From DASSQJ01 sp963773655 (GTDB lineage Bacteria; Actinomycetota; Actinomycetes; Actinomycetales; Dermatophilaceae), in the NCBI GenBank assembly GCA_963773655.1, contig CAVZBX010000005.1:434001-498000 (forward strand): a stretch of DNA of 64,000 bases. The letters are read 5' to 3'. The translations under genes were made by a program, and so were the position numbers. Shown here one piece after another: positions 51,540 through 60,344 of this stretch (position 1 is its first letter; each line of letters starts with the position of its first letter). The notes beneath the pieces are model-generated. The model had not been told where the DNA came from and searched no databases. It was given only the letters and a program-made list of their open reading frames with translations.

Positions 51540-52337
51540 GTGGGCGGCCGCGTGGGCGCGGTCCTCACCGGGGCGGCCCTCGCGGTGGCGGTCGGCCTCG
51601 TCATCCTCTCGACCGTCGTGCTCGGGGACGACGAGAACGGTCGGGCCCAGGCCTGGCGCCCGACCTTCCCCGCGGGTCGCTCGCTGGTGAGCAACGAGTT
51701 CGCCTACCGCAACCCGGACGCCGCCGGTGCCCACTCCTCGTCCGACTGGCTCGTCACCAGCGGGTCCCTCTTCGCCGACGACGGCACCGCGTGGACGGGG
51801 CCGGTCGACGGCGGGTCGCCGGGCCCCTCGAGCACGGAGGCCACCGGGTCGGCCGTGCTGCGCGCCGTGAGCAGGCGCGAGGACTTCGGCGACGTGGTCG
51901 TCTCCCTCGGGCTGAGGGTCACCCGCCTGACGAGCACGGCGAGGGCGGGAGAGAACGCCTTCGACGGCGTCCACGTCCTCCTGCGCTACGGCGGCCCCGA
52001 CCGGCTCTACGCGGTCAGCCTCTGCCGGCGGGACGGCGCCGTCGTCGTCAAGCGCAAGGAGCCGGGGACGGACTCCGACGACGGGTACTACGCCACCCTC
52101 GCCCGAGGCTCCTCCCCGTGCCCGACCGGCCGGTGGCGTCCGTACACCGTGTCGGTGGACGACGAGCCCGAGGGCGTCCGGCTCACCCTGACCGCCGGCT
52201 CCCGGGTCGTGCTCTCCGTCCTGGACGACGGACGACGCGGTGGGGTCGCGCCGCTGCGCGGTGCCGGGCGGGTCGGCGTGCGCGGCGACAACACCGAGTT
52301 CCGCATCCGCGACCTCGAGGTCCGCCCCACCCGCTGA
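51540..52337 (+). CDS. Membrane-anchored extracellular protein with concanavalin-like fold
   Basis: 265 residues. An N-terminal helix (about 5-27, VGAVLTGAALAVAVGLVILS) anchors a beta-rich outer domain resembling DUF1080/family 16-type jelly rolls. Its end, FRIRDLEVRPTR, matches the end of the preceding deacetylase, so the two carry related carbohydrate-binding modules. No catalytic Glu pair of family 16 glucanases is evident. The start is GTG 51540 with GAGGT eight bases upstream; GTG 51525, overlapping the previous stop, would add five residues. It ends the cassette. Confidence 0.75.
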   Translation: MGGRVGAVLTGAALAVAVGLVILSTVVLGDDENGRAQAWRPTFPAGRSLVSNEFAYRNPDAAGAHSSSDWLVTSGSLFADDGTAWTGPVDGGSPGPSSTEATGSAVLRAVSRREDFGDVVVSLGLRVTRLTSTARAGENAFDGVHVLLRYGGPDRLYAVSLCRRDGAVVVKRKEPGTDSDDGYYATLARGSSPCPTGRWRPYTVSVDDEPEGVRLTLTAGSRVVLSVLDDGRRGGVAPLRGAGRVGVRGDNTEFRIRDLEVRPTR

Positions 52338-52347
52338 GCCGGGCTCG

Positions 52348-55300
52348 TCAGCCCGACGGCGACGGGCTCGGCGACGGCGAGGCGGCCGCCGCGGCGCCGA
52401 GCCTGGCCGAGATGTCGTTCGCCCGCGCGATCGCCGCGGCCAGGTCGTCCTGCGCCTGACCGTACGCCGCGAAGTCGCCGTTCTTCAGCGCCTCCTGGCC
52501 GGCGTCGTAGGCCCGTTGGATGTCCGCGATGGCGGCGGCCAGCTGGGCCTCGAGCGTGGCGGCGGGCTGGTCCGGCTGGTCGGGCGTGGACGGCTGGTCG
52601 GGCTGCTGCTGGTCGCCCTCGCCCTCCCCGAAGAGCCCGGTGATCGCCTGGGCGAGGGTGTCGCCCCAGGCCACCTGGCTGCCGTAGAGCACCACCGTCA
52701 CCTTGTTCTGCGGGAACGACCCCGAGCCGCTGGAGGCCTGGACGTAGATCGGCTGCACGTAGAACATCTGCCCGGCGAGGGGGAAGGTGAGCAGGTTCCC
52801 GTACGTGAGGTCCTTGCCGGCGCCGGAGTTGTTGGTGATGTACTGCGCGAGGTTGAGCCGTTCGGCGGGGTTCTGCGAGGCCACGTTCGAGTTCTTGATC
52901 TGGTTGATCACCTGGCCCGGGCCGGCCGGCTGCTGGCTGCCGAACTCGAGCAGCCGCAGCGCCCCGTAGTCGTCTGCGGGTCGGCCCGCCGTCGAGCCGG
53001 CCTCGGCGTTGACGGCGAGCAGCCCGCGGAGGATCTCGCGGCCCGACTCGCTGTTGCTGAAGGGGACGAAGGGCGTGGTGATCGAGAACGAGGCGGTGTC
53101 CTCCCCCGGCATCGCGATCGACTGGAAGACCACCGGCTGGTCCTGCGTGGGCTGCGACGGGTCGCGCGGGACCCGCCACTTGTCGTTGTTGGAGTAGAAC
53201 GTGCCCGGGTCCGTGACGTGGTACTCGTTGAGCAGGTCACGCTGGATCTTGATCAGGTCCTGCGGGTAGCGGATGTGGGACATCAGCTGGCCGTCGACGT
53301 CCGACAGCGGACGCACCGAGCCCGGGAACGCCTTGGACCAGGCCCGCAGGATCGGGTCGTCGGTGTCCCAGCCGTAGAGCTGCACCGAACCGTCGAACGC
53401 GTCGACGGTGGCCTTGACCGAGTTCCGGACGTAGTTGAGCTGTCCGGTGCGGACGTTGACGACGGCGGAGCGCTGGGCCACCGAGTCGGACGTGGCGTCC
53501 GCGAGGTCGATGAGCCGGCTGTTGGGGTAGCTCTCCGACGTGGTGTACCCGTCGACCACCCACTTGATCCGGCCGTCGACGACCGCGGGGTAGACGTTGC
53601 CGTCCAGGCGCAGCCACGGCGCCACCCGCTCCACCCGCTCCTTGGGGCCGCGGTGGTCGAGGATGCGGGACTCGGAGTTCACCGCGTCGGAGAGGAAGAA
53701 GTTGGCCTCGCGGTACTTCAGCGCGTAGGCGAGCCGGGCGAGCGGGCTGCCGATCGGCACGCCGCCCTCGCCGGTGTAGGTGTTCTGGACCGCCACGTCG
53801 CCCTCGTCGCCCGAGGGGAAGTCGAACTCGCTGGGCGAGGCGCCCGCCGGTGCCCCCACGACCGAGTACTCGGGCGACAGCTCGCCGAAGTAGATCCGGG
53901 GCTCGTAGTCGCCGAGGGAGGACCGCCCGCCGCCCTCGAAGAAGACCGGGTCACCCTCGGTGGTGCGCTGGTTGCCGTAGGCCGCGTAGAAGCCGTAGCC
54001 GTGGGTGTAGACGGTGTGGTCGTTGAGCCAGTTGCGTTGGTTGTCGGGGAGGCCGTCGAGGTTGATCTCGCGGACGGCGACGACGGCGTCGCGGGTCTGG
54101 CCGTCGATGGTGTACCGGTCGACGTCGAGGGTGTCGGGGAAGCCGTAGTAGTCGCGCTGGGCCTCGAGCTGGCGGAAGCTCTGCGAGACGACGTTGGGGT
54201 CGATGATCCGCACGCCGGGGATGTCGGTGGCGGCGGTGCGCAGGACGTCCTGGTTGACCGACTCCGGTGGTTGCGGGTTGGGGATGCGTTCGACCCGGTC
54301 GAGGCCGAAGGCCGTCCTCGTGGCCTTGATGTTCCGGTCGAGGTACGGCGCCTCCAGCGACTTCTCCGAGGGCTTGACCCGCAGCGACTGGATGAGCGCG
54401 GGGTAGATCGTGCCGGCGACCACCGCGGTCACGACGAGCAGCGCCACGCCGGTGACGGGCAGCCGCCAGCTGCGGCTCCAGATGGCGGCGAGGAAGAAGC
54501 CGGCGCACATGACCGCGGCGACGGCGAGGATCGCCTTCGTCGGCAGCACGGCCTTGTCGTCGGTGTAGGTGATGCCGGTGAGGAGGCTGCCGGTCTCGGT
54601 GGAGAGCGCGTAGCGGTCCAGCCAGTACGACGCGGCCCGGGTGAGGGCGATGAGCGCGCCGAGGATCGACAGGTGCACGAAGGCGGCGCGCGTCGTCGGC
54701 CCGCGGCCGGGGAGCTGGAGGCCGCCGTAGACGTAGTGGGTGAACGCCGCGGCGATGAAGGCCAGGACGAGCACGACGGTGACGAAGCTGACGAGGAAGT
54801 TCAGCCACGGGAGGGTGAACACGAAGAACCCGACGTCGAGCCCGAACTGCGGGTCGGTGACGTTGAACGGCTCGCGGTTGACCCAGAGCAGCCACGTGCG
54901 CCACGCGCCCATGGCCCCGCTGCCGGCGAGGAGGCCGAGCACGACGGGAACCGCGACGAGGGCGACGCGGCGCAGCGGCTCGATGGCCTGGCGGTACTGC
55001 TCGAGCACCTGCTGGGCCTGGGTGACCGGGACGTAGATGGGGCGGGTGCGGTAGGCGATGACGAGGCTGCTCGCGACGGCCCCACCGGTGACGAGGGCGG
55101 CGATGGCGAAGATGACGGCCTTGGTGGTGAGCTCGGTGACGAAGACCCCCCGGTACCCGACTGAGTCGTACCACCAGACGTCGGTGAGCAGGTCGGCGAC
55201 GATGCCCGAGAGCACCACCAGGACGACGAGGACGACCAGGGTGATGCCGAGCGGCCCTCGACGGCGCCGTTCCGGGGCGGGGCGGGCCCCCTCGTCCGCA

Positions 55301-55365
55301 CCCTCGGGGCGCGGCGCGCCGCCGTCCGGGCCCTCGGGCCCGTCGAACCACTCCGAGCGACTCAC
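52348..55365 (-). CDS. UPF0182 family large membrane protein
   Basis: 1005 residues. Seven membrane helices in the first 330 residues (starting GITLVVLVVLVVLSGIVADL) are followed by a large extracellular domain of about 560 residues, then an acidic Gln/Pro/Asp linker and a C-terminal helix with a Ser-Pro repeat tail. This conserved actinobacterial family has no firm function. The GTG start at 55365 has GAGGCG upstream, and a TAGGGT box about 45 bases before the start is a possible -10. It converges on the polysaccharide cassette with a ten-base gap. Confidence 0.92.
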   Translation of the reverse strand: MSRSEWFDGPEGPDGGAPRPEGADEGARPAPERRRRGPLGITLVVLVVLVVLSGIVADLLTDVWWYDSVGYRGVFVTELTTKAVIFAIAALVTGGAVASSLVIAYRTRPIYVPVTQAQQVLEQYRQAIEPLRRVALVAVPVVLGLLAGSGAMGAWRTWLLWVNREPFNVTDPQFGLDVGFFVFTLPWLNFLVSFVTVVLVLAFIAAAFTHYVYGGLQLPGRGPTTRAAFVHLSILGALIALTRAASYWLDRYALSTETGSLLTGITYTDDKAVLPTKAILAVAAVMCAGFFLAAIWSRSWRLPVTGVALLVVTAVVAGTIYPALIQSLRVKPSEKSLEAPYLDRNIKATRTAFGLDRVERIPNPQPPESVNQDVLRTAATDIPGVRIIDPNVVSQSFRQLEAQRDYYGFPDTLDVDRYTIDGQTRDAVVAVREINLDGLPDNQRNWLNDHTVYTHGYGFYAAYGNQRTTEGDPVFFEGGGRSSLGDYEPRIYFGELSPEYSVVGAPAGASPSEFDFPSGDEGDVAVQNTYTGEGGVPIGSPLARLAYALKYREANFFLSDAVNSESRILDHRGPKERVERVAPWLRLDGNVYPAVVDGRIKWVVDGYTTSESYPNSRLIDLADATSDSVAQRSAVVNVRTGQLNYVRNSVKATVDAFDGSVQLYGWDTDDPILRAWSKAFPGSVRPLSDVDGQLMSHIRYPQDLIKIQRDLLNEYHVTDPGTFYSNNDKWRVPRDPSQPTQDQPVVFQSIAMPGEDTASFSITTPFVPFSNSESGREILRGLLAVNAEAGSTAGRPADDYGALRLLEFGSQQPAGPGQVINQIKNSNVASQNPAERLNLAQYITNNSGAGKDLTYGNLLTFPLAGQMFYVQPIYVQASSGSGSFPQNKVTVVLYGSQVAWGDTLAQAITGLFGEGEGDQQQPDQPSTPDQPDQPAATLEAQLAAAIADIQRAYDAGQEALKNGDFAAYGQAQDDLAAAIARANDISARLGAAAAASPSPSPSPSG

Positions 55366-55448
55366 AGCTTTCCCGCCTCACCATTCCTGCTGACGTGGGG
55401 GCACACCCTACCTACGCTTCCTGCGCGACCCTGCGGCACCATGGTCCG

Positions 55449-55982
55449 GTGACCCGAACAGCCCGCCCGGTGACCGATCCGCTGACCCTCGCCGCCCTCG
55501 ACACCGAGCGACACGTCGCCCGCGACGGCTGGGACCAGCCGGTGCGGCTGTTCGCCCTCGTCGCCACCGCCGAGCTGCTCGAGCACGAGCCCGGGCTCGC
55601 GGCCTCCCTCGCCACGCACGACGCCGCTGCGGGGGCACTGAGCGCCGTCGAGCAGGACGACCTCCCCGACGCAGACGGCATCGAGGAGCTCCTCGGCCGG
55701 ATCGGGTGGCCCGAGCAGGTCGCCGGCTGTGCCCTCGCACTCGAGCGGATCGTCCTCCCGCCCGAGGCCGAGCGCGACCTTCCGGCCGACGCCGACGCCG
55801 CCCTCGCCGCGGTCGCGGGGCACCCGGGGCGCGAGGACGTGCGCCTCGTCGTTGCGGTGACGCGTGACGGGGCTTCGAGGTGCCTGCTGCGCCAGCGCTC
55901 GCACGACGACGACGACGAGGTGGCCCTCGGCGACGACATCGCGCCCGGGCTGGTCCACGCACTGCTCTCGACCTTCGCCTGA
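55449..55982 (+). CDS. PPA1309 family protein
   Basis: 177 residues, acidic, with the conserved N-terminal pattern ERHVARDGWDQPVRLFALV-TAELL and the central GIGWPEQVAGCALALERIVLPP-like block. I recognise it as the actinobacterial PPA1309 family, of unknown function. A HDDDDE stretch near the C-terminus is notable. Starts at GTG 55449 or GTG 55470 are both possible; neither has a good ribosome-binding site. It is divergent from UPF0182, a pairing I recall from other actinobacteria. Confidence 0.8.
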   Translation: MTRTARPVTDPLTLAALDTERHVARDGWDQPVRLFALVATAELLEHEPGLAASLATHDAAAGALSAVEQDDLPDADGIEELLGRIGWPEQVAGCALALERIVLPPEAERDLPADADAALAAVAGHPGREDVRLVVAVTRDGASRCLLRQRSHDDDDEVALGDDIAPGLVHALLSTFA

Positions 55983-56008
55983 CCGTCCACCCGGCGGCGG
56001 CACCACGG

Positions 56009-57124
56009 TCAGCCGCAGCGGGGCAGGTCCTCGGTGTCGCCGGCAGCGATGCCCTCGACCGCGGTGAGCGCCTCGTCGAAGGTCGCCACGCGGAGCACCG
56101 TCATGCCGTCGGGGACCCTGCCCACGGTGGCGGCGCACTCCTGCGCCGGCGAGAGGAACCAGGTGGCTCCCGCCTCCCGGGCGCCGACCATCTTCTGGGC
56201 GACACCGCTGATCGGCCCCACCCCGCCGTCGTCCTCGATCTCGCCGGTGCCGGCGATGGACTCCCCGCCGGTGAGCGCACCGGGCGTCAGGGAGTCGTAG
56301 ATCGCCAGGGCGAACATCAGCCCCGCGGACGGTCCGCCCACGCGGCCGGTGTTGAGGGTGACCGTGACGGGGAGGTCGTACCGCTCGCCGAGCACGACGC
56401 CGATGACGCTGTCCCCGGCGTCGTTCGTCCCCGTGGTGACCTCCACGGTGCGCTCCTCGCCGCCGCGACGCACGGTGACCGGAAGCGGCGTGCCGGGCTC
56501 GGTGGGTTCCACGAGACCACGGACGTCGCTCCCCGTGCTCACCTCGGTGCCGTCGACCGCGAGGACCTCGTCGCCGGGCTCGAGCCGGCCGTCGGAAGGG
56601 CCTTGCGAGACCACCTGCGCGACGACCACGTCGGTCGGGACGTCCTGCCCCAGGGCACGCAGGGCGACCGCGGCCGCGGTGACCTGGGACTCGTTCATCA
56701 TCGCGGTGTTCTGGCTCTCGACCTGCTCCGCGGTGATGTCCGGCGGGAAGTACAGCTCCTCGGGCACGACGTCGACGTCGGGCGCGAGCCAGCCACCGAG
56801 CACCTCGTAGAGGGTGACCTTGCGGCCGGGGCCGCCGTCGAAGACGACGGTCGTGAAGTCCAGCGAGCCCTCGGTCGGGTACGTGGGGGCCCCGTCGATG
56901 GTGAGGACGGGGGTGCCGTCGACGGTGCCGAGGACGTTGGTGGCCGGGCCCGGGGCGAGGGTGACGTACGGCAGGGGCACGAAGGTGAGGCCGGCCGCGA
57001 TGATCACGAGGACGAACACCGCGGTCAGCAGGCCGCCCGCGAACCGCCCGGGCCGCAGCGCAGGGTCGCCGTCGGCCGCCACCAGGCCCCTCGGCGCGAC
57101 CGGGTCGTCGCGCAGCGGCCTCAC
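56009..57124 (-). CDS. YlbL-like PDZ domain protease (Lon/S16 fold)
   Basis: 371 residues. One N-terminal helix (about 28-52) is followed by an extracytoplasmic PDZ domain (EPGDEVLAVDGTEV) and a Lon-type proteolytic domain with Ser in GGPSAGLMFAL and Lys in GVAQKMVGA forming the dyad. B. subtilis YlbL, the best-known relative, cleaves a cell-division inhibitor after DNA damage. The GTG start overlaps the moaE stop (GTGA). Confidence 0.9.
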   Translation of the reverse strand: MRPLRDDPVAPRGLVAADGDPALRPGRFAGGLLTAVFVLVIIAAGLTFVPLPYVTLAPGPATNVLGTVDGTPVLTIDGAPTYPTEGSLDFTTVVFDGGPGRKVTLYEVLGGWLAPDVDVVPEELYFPPDITAEQVESQNTAMMNESQVTAAAVALRALGQDVPTDVVVAQVVSQGPSDGRLEPGDEVLAVDGTEVSTGSDVRGLVEPTEPGTPLPVTVRRGGEERTVEVTTGTNDAGDSVIGVVLGERYDLPVTVTLNTGRVGGPSAGLMFALAIYDSLTPGALTGGESIAGTGEIEDDGGVGPISGVAQKMVGAREAGATWFLSPAQECAATVGRVPDGMTVLRVATFDEALTAVEGIAAGDTEDLPRCG

Positions 57125-57555
57125 GGCATCCCCACCCACTCCGTGGAGCCGTCACCGAGGTGCTGGTTCTTCCAGATCGGGGTCCGCGCCTTCAGGGTGT
57201 CGATGAGGTCGCGGGCCGCGGCGAACGCCTGCCCCCGGTGGGGCGCCGCCGCCGCCACGACGACGGCGAGGTCGCCGACCTCGAGCGGACCCACCCGGTG
57301 CACCGCGGCGACCCGCAGTGCCTCGCCGCGGGCCAGCACGTCGCGGCACACCTGCTCCATCGTGTCCGCGGCGCTCGGGTGGGCGGAGTAGTCCAGCGAG
57401 GTGACGCGGTCACCGTGGTCGTGGTCGCGGACCACCCCGACGAAGAGCGCCACCCCGCCGCAGCGGGGGTGCCGGACGGCGTCGAGGACCTCGTCGACGG
57501 ACAGCGCGGCCTCGCGCACGGCGACGAGGGCCGCCTCGGCGGGCGGGCTGGGCAT
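57121..57555 (-). CDS. moaE: Molybdopterin synthase catalytic subunit
   Basis: 144 residues. It inserts sulfur from MoaD into precursor Z to make molybdopterin. The family motifs GGVALFVGVVRDH, the HRVGPLEVGDLAVVVAAAAPHR block and catalytic Lys in TPIWKNQ are present. No moaD or other molybdenum-cofactor gene is nearby. AGGAG lies four bases before the ATG. It overlaps the YlbL-like gene by four bases. Confidence 0.93.
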   Translation of the reverse strand: MPSPPAEAALVAVREAALSVDEVLDAVRHPRCGGVALFVGVVRDHDHGDRVTSLDYSAHPSAADTMEQVCRDVLARGEALRVAAVHRVGPLEVGDLAVVVAAAAPHRGQAFAAARDLIDTLKARTPIWKNQHLGDGSTEWVGMP

Positions 57556-57651
57556 GGGGCTCCTGGCGGGCGGGCGGCGGAACGAAACACGTCGCCGCGT
57601 GGTTGGGTTGGACGAGACGACATCCTCTCATCCCGCGCAGGAGCCACGGCC

Positions 57652-59016
57652 GTGAGCGACCCCCACGACGACGACCAGACCCCCGACCTCCCCCCGGAGA
57701 TCGAGCGGATCCTCCGTGGCCTCACCGGCGGCGAGCTCGACCCGCAGGTGGCCGACATGGTGCGCGGGATGGGGCTGGACCGGGTCGACCCGCAGATGCT
57801 CCAGATGGTGATGGGGCAGGTGCAGGCCATGTTCTCCGCCCCTGAGTCCGACACCGCCGTCAACACGGCTCTGGCCACCGACATCGCCCGCAAGACCGTG
57901 GCCGCCGGCGGCGACGCCCTCGCCACCGAGACCGACCGCCGCGCCGCCGCCGAGGCCGTGCACGTCGCCGACCTCTGGCTCGGCGCCGTCACCGACCTGC
58001 CCGGCCCCGCGGTCACGGGCACGGCGTGGAGCCGGGCGGAGTGGGTGGAGGCGACGATGCCGGTGTGGACCGACCTCGTCGAGCCGGTGGCGGAAGGGGT
58101 CACGGCCGCGGTCGGCGACGCGATGGCCGGCCAGCTGGAGGACCTTCCCGAGGGCGCCCTGCCCGCCGGCATGGAGGGGATGATCGACCAGGCCGCGCCG
58201 ATGATGCGCCGGATGCACGGTTCCCTGTTCTCGATGCAGCTCGGCCAAGGCGTCGGCACCCTCGCCGGGGAGGTCGTCACCGGGTGCGAGGTCTGCCTCC
58301 CGCTGGTCCCCGCGCCCACCGTCGCCCTGCTGCCGCAGGCGCTGCGCGAGCTGGCCGAGGGCCTCGAGGTGGACGAGCCGCAGGCCCGTCTCTTCCTCGC
58401 CCTCCGCGAGGTCGCGCGGGCCCGGTTGTTCGCGGCGGTGCCGTGGCTCGGACCGGCGGTCCTCGCCGCGGTCCGCGACTACGCGGCCGACATCACCATC
58501 GACACCGAGGCGATCGAGGAGGCAGCGCGCTCGATCGACCCCAGCGACCCCCAGGCGGTGCAGGAGGCGCTGCAGGGCCGCATGTTCGCGCCACAGCACT
58601 CCCCGGCACAGCAGGCGGCGCTCGGCCGCCTGGAGACCCTCCTCGCCCTCGTCGAGGGCTGGGTCGACGTGGTCTCCGAGCGGGCGGCCGCACAGCACCT
58701 TCCCGCGGCGTCCGCCCTCGGGGAGTCGGTCCGGCGCCGCCGGGCCAGCGGCGGCCCGGCCGAGAAGACCTTCCAGGCCCTCGTCGGGCTCGAGCTGAGG
58801 CCGAGGCGCCTGCGCGATGCCGCCAACCTCTTCCGCGCGCTCGAGGACTCCGGCGGCCCGGCCGCCCGCGACGCCGCCTGGCGGCACCCCGACCTCGCCC
58901 CGACCACCACCGACCTGGACGACCCGCTCGGCTACGTCGAGCGCTCCTCGGCGCCGGCGGGCGACGACCTCGACGCCGAGCTCGACGCCCTGCTCCGGGG
59001 CGAGGCCGACGGGTGA
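57652..59016 (+). CDS. DUF2342/zinc-dependent metalloprotease-like protein
   Basis: 454 residues, mostly helical. The blocks LALREVARARLFAAVPWL, LLALVEGWVDVV and RRRRASGGPAEKTFQALVGLELRPRRLRDA identify the actinobacterial DUF2342 family, predicted as metalloproteases. In relatives as I recall them the first block reads E-x-A-H, whereas here it is E-V-A-R, so a His ligand seems lost and zinc binding is doubtful. Activity has not been established for the family to my knowledge. AGGAG lies eight bases before the GTG. The Nudix gene overlaps its stop. Confidence 0.85.
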   Translation: MSDPHDDDQTPDLPPEIERILRGLTGGELDPQVADMVRGMGLDRVDPQMLQMVMGQVQAMFSAPESDTAVNTALATDIARKTVAAGGDALATETDRRAAAEAVHVADLWLGAVTDLPGPAVTGTAWSRAEWVEATMPVWTDLVEPVAEGVTAAVGDAMAGQLEDLPEGALPAGMEGMIDQAAPMMRRMHGSLFSMQLGQGVGTLAGEVVTGCEVCLPLVPAPTVALLPQALRELAEGLEVDEPQARLFLALREVARARLFAAVPWLGPAVLAAVRDYAADITIDTEAIEEAARSIDPSDPQAVQEALQGRMFAPQHSPAQQAALGRLETLLALVEGWVDVVSERAAAQHLPAASALGESVRRRRASGGPAEKTFQALVGLELRPRRLRDAANLFRALEDSGGPAARDAAWRHPDLAPTTTDLDDPLGYVERSSAPAGDDLDAELDALLRGEADG

Positions 59017-59600
59017 GCCCCGCGGCGGACGCCGACCTCGCCGGCCGGTTCGCCCACCTGCGCGCCGATGCGCTCGACGTGCTCGAGTGCTGGCCGGCGC
59101 CCGATGCCGGGCAGGACCGGCTGCGGCACGAGTACGTCGAGCACCTCCGGGCGCACCCGGACGGCGTCGCGAAGCAGGGTCCCCCGGTCCACCTCACCGC
59201 GTCCTGCCTCGTGCTCTCGGCCGACGGCGAGCACGCCCTGCTCACCCACCACCGCCGTGCGGGGCGGTGGTTCCAGTTCGGGGGCCACCTCGAGCCCACC
59301 GACACCTGCCTGTGGTCGGCGGCCCGCCGCGAGGCACGTGAGGAGTCCGGCATCGCCGACCTCGACCCGCTGCCACGACCGGTCCACCTGGACCGTCACG
59401 CGCTCGCGGGTGACTTCGGCCGCTGCCGCGAGCACCTCGACGTCCGGTACGCCGCGCTCGCACCCCCCGGAGCCCTGCCCGGGGTCAGCGGCGAGTCGCT
59501 CGACGTCCGGTGGTGGCCGGTCGGCGACCTGCCCGAGGACACCCGGGCCGAGCTGGCCCCGCTCGTCTCACTCGCGCGCGGCGTCCTCGGTCACCGCTGA
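59013..59600 (+). CDS. Nudix hydrolase
   Basis: 195 residues. The Nudix box GGHLEPTDTCLWSAARREAREESGI region (about 93-117) has all the Glu ligands for Mg. It hydrolyses a nucleoside diphosphate linked to another group; the substrate is unknown. About 50 helical N-terminal residues precede the Nudix fold. The GTG overlaps the DUF2342 stop (GTGA). Its 3' end overlaps the convergent metalloprotease gene by 33 bases. Confidence 0.9.
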   Translation: MSPAADADLAGRFAHLRADALDVLECWPAPDAGQDRLRHEYVEHLRAHPDGVAKQGPPVHLTASCLVLSADGEHALLTHHRRAGRWFQFGGHLEPTDTCLWSAARREAREESGIADLDPLPRPVHLDRHALAGDFGRCREHLDVRYAALAPPGALPGVSGESLDVRWWPVGDLPEDTRAELAPLVSLARGVLGHR

Positions 59601-60140
59601 CCGGTCCACGGCGTCCCCGGACTCGACCTCGTCCAGCGAGGGCAGCCCCTCCGCGTGGGCGAACCCGTCGAGGAACCCGCGGGCCCGTTCCAGCCGAGGG
59701 TACGAGCCCAGCAGCCGCCAGAAGCCGTCGCCGTGACCGGGGACGAGCAGGTGGGCGAGCTCGTGGAGCAGGACGTAGTCGAGGACGTGCGGTGGCACGT
59801 CGCGCAGCCGGTCCGAGACCCGGATCGTCCCGTCTGCCGGCGTGCACGACCCCCACCGCCGGCGCATCGTCGAGACCCAGCGCACGCTCGAGGGCACGGC
59901 GTGCCCGCCCAGGTAGCGCTCGGAGAGGTCGGTGGCCCGGGCCATGAGGGCGTCGTCGGTGTGCGGGCGCCGCTTCTCCCCCGCGACCAGCCGCTGCAGC
60001 ATCCGGTCGACCCACCGGGCCTCCTCGGCCGCCGTGAACGAGGCGGGGACGAGCACGACGACGCGACCGCCGTCGCGGTAGGCGCTGACGGTGCGTCGGC
60101 GCCGGCGGCTGCGGCGGACCTCGACGTCCTCGGTGGCCAC
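59568..60140 (-). CDS. M48/YgjP-like zinc metallopeptidase
   Basis: 190 residues. An Arg-rich N-terminus (RRSRRRRRTVSAYRDGG) is followed by the YgjP/DUF45 fold with RRRWGSC and the zinc motif HELAH (His126, Glu127, His130) plus His136 in VPGHG. No signal peptide, so it is cytoplasmic. Substrates are unknown; the Arg cluster may bind nucleic acid. The GTG at 60140 is chosen because a TANNNT box lies seven bases upstream; GTG 60167 would lie upstream of that box. Confidence 0.88.
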   Translation of the reverse strand: MATEDVEVRRSRRRRRTVSAYRDGGRVVVLVPASFTAAEEARWVDRMLQRLVAGEKRRPHTDDALMARATDLSERYLGGHAVPSSVRWVSTMRRRWGSCTPADGTIRVSDRLRDVPPHVLDYVLLHELAHLLVPGHGDGFWRLLGSYPRLERARGFLDGFAHAEGLPSLDEVESGDAVDRSAVTEDAARE

Positions 60141-60147
60141 GGTGTCG

Positions 60148-60153
60148 ATGCTA
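60148..60153 (-). promoter_or_regulatory. Leaderless -10 box of the YgjP-like gene
   Basis: TAGCAT on the minus strand ends seven bases before the GTG at 60140. Confidence 0.6.
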
Positions 60154-60163
60154 GGCCCGGACG

Positions 60164-60191
60164 CCACCGGTGTGACGGACGTGACCGGTGG
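60164..60191. promoter_or_regulatory. Candidate operator upstream of the YgjP-like gene
   Basis: Perfect 8-bp inverted repeat (CCACCGGT and ACCGGTGG) separated by 12 bases. It covers where the -35 region of the leaderless promoter would lie, so a bound dimer should repress. No regulator is assigned. Confidence 0.45.
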
Positions 60192-60301
60192 GGCGGGCGG
60201 GGCGGACGTTCACGCACGAACGCCGCGCGCCGGATGCGGGACCTGGCCCCCGGCGTGACTAGGCTGGGAACGTCCAGGCCGCAGCACGCGGCACCACACG
60301 G

Positions 60302-60327
60302 ACCGGCCGCGGTGCGCTGCGGCCGGT
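60302..60327 (+). promoter_or_regulatory. Hairpin in the leader of the DUF5679 gene
   Basis: 9-bp stem (60302-60310 with 60319-60327), 8-nt loop, ending five bases before AAGGAG. A TAGGCT box at 60260-60265 would give a leader of about 75 nt carrying this hairpin. The remaining interval shows no gene. Confidence 0.4.
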
Positions 60328-60344
60328 GACAAGGAGAGACGTCG

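Noticed and set aside
52240..55164. Long plus-strand frame opposite the UPF0182 gene
   Set aside because: Antisense shadow of a clear conserved membrane protein; composition is Gly/Asp/Arg/Val-rich with no domain.
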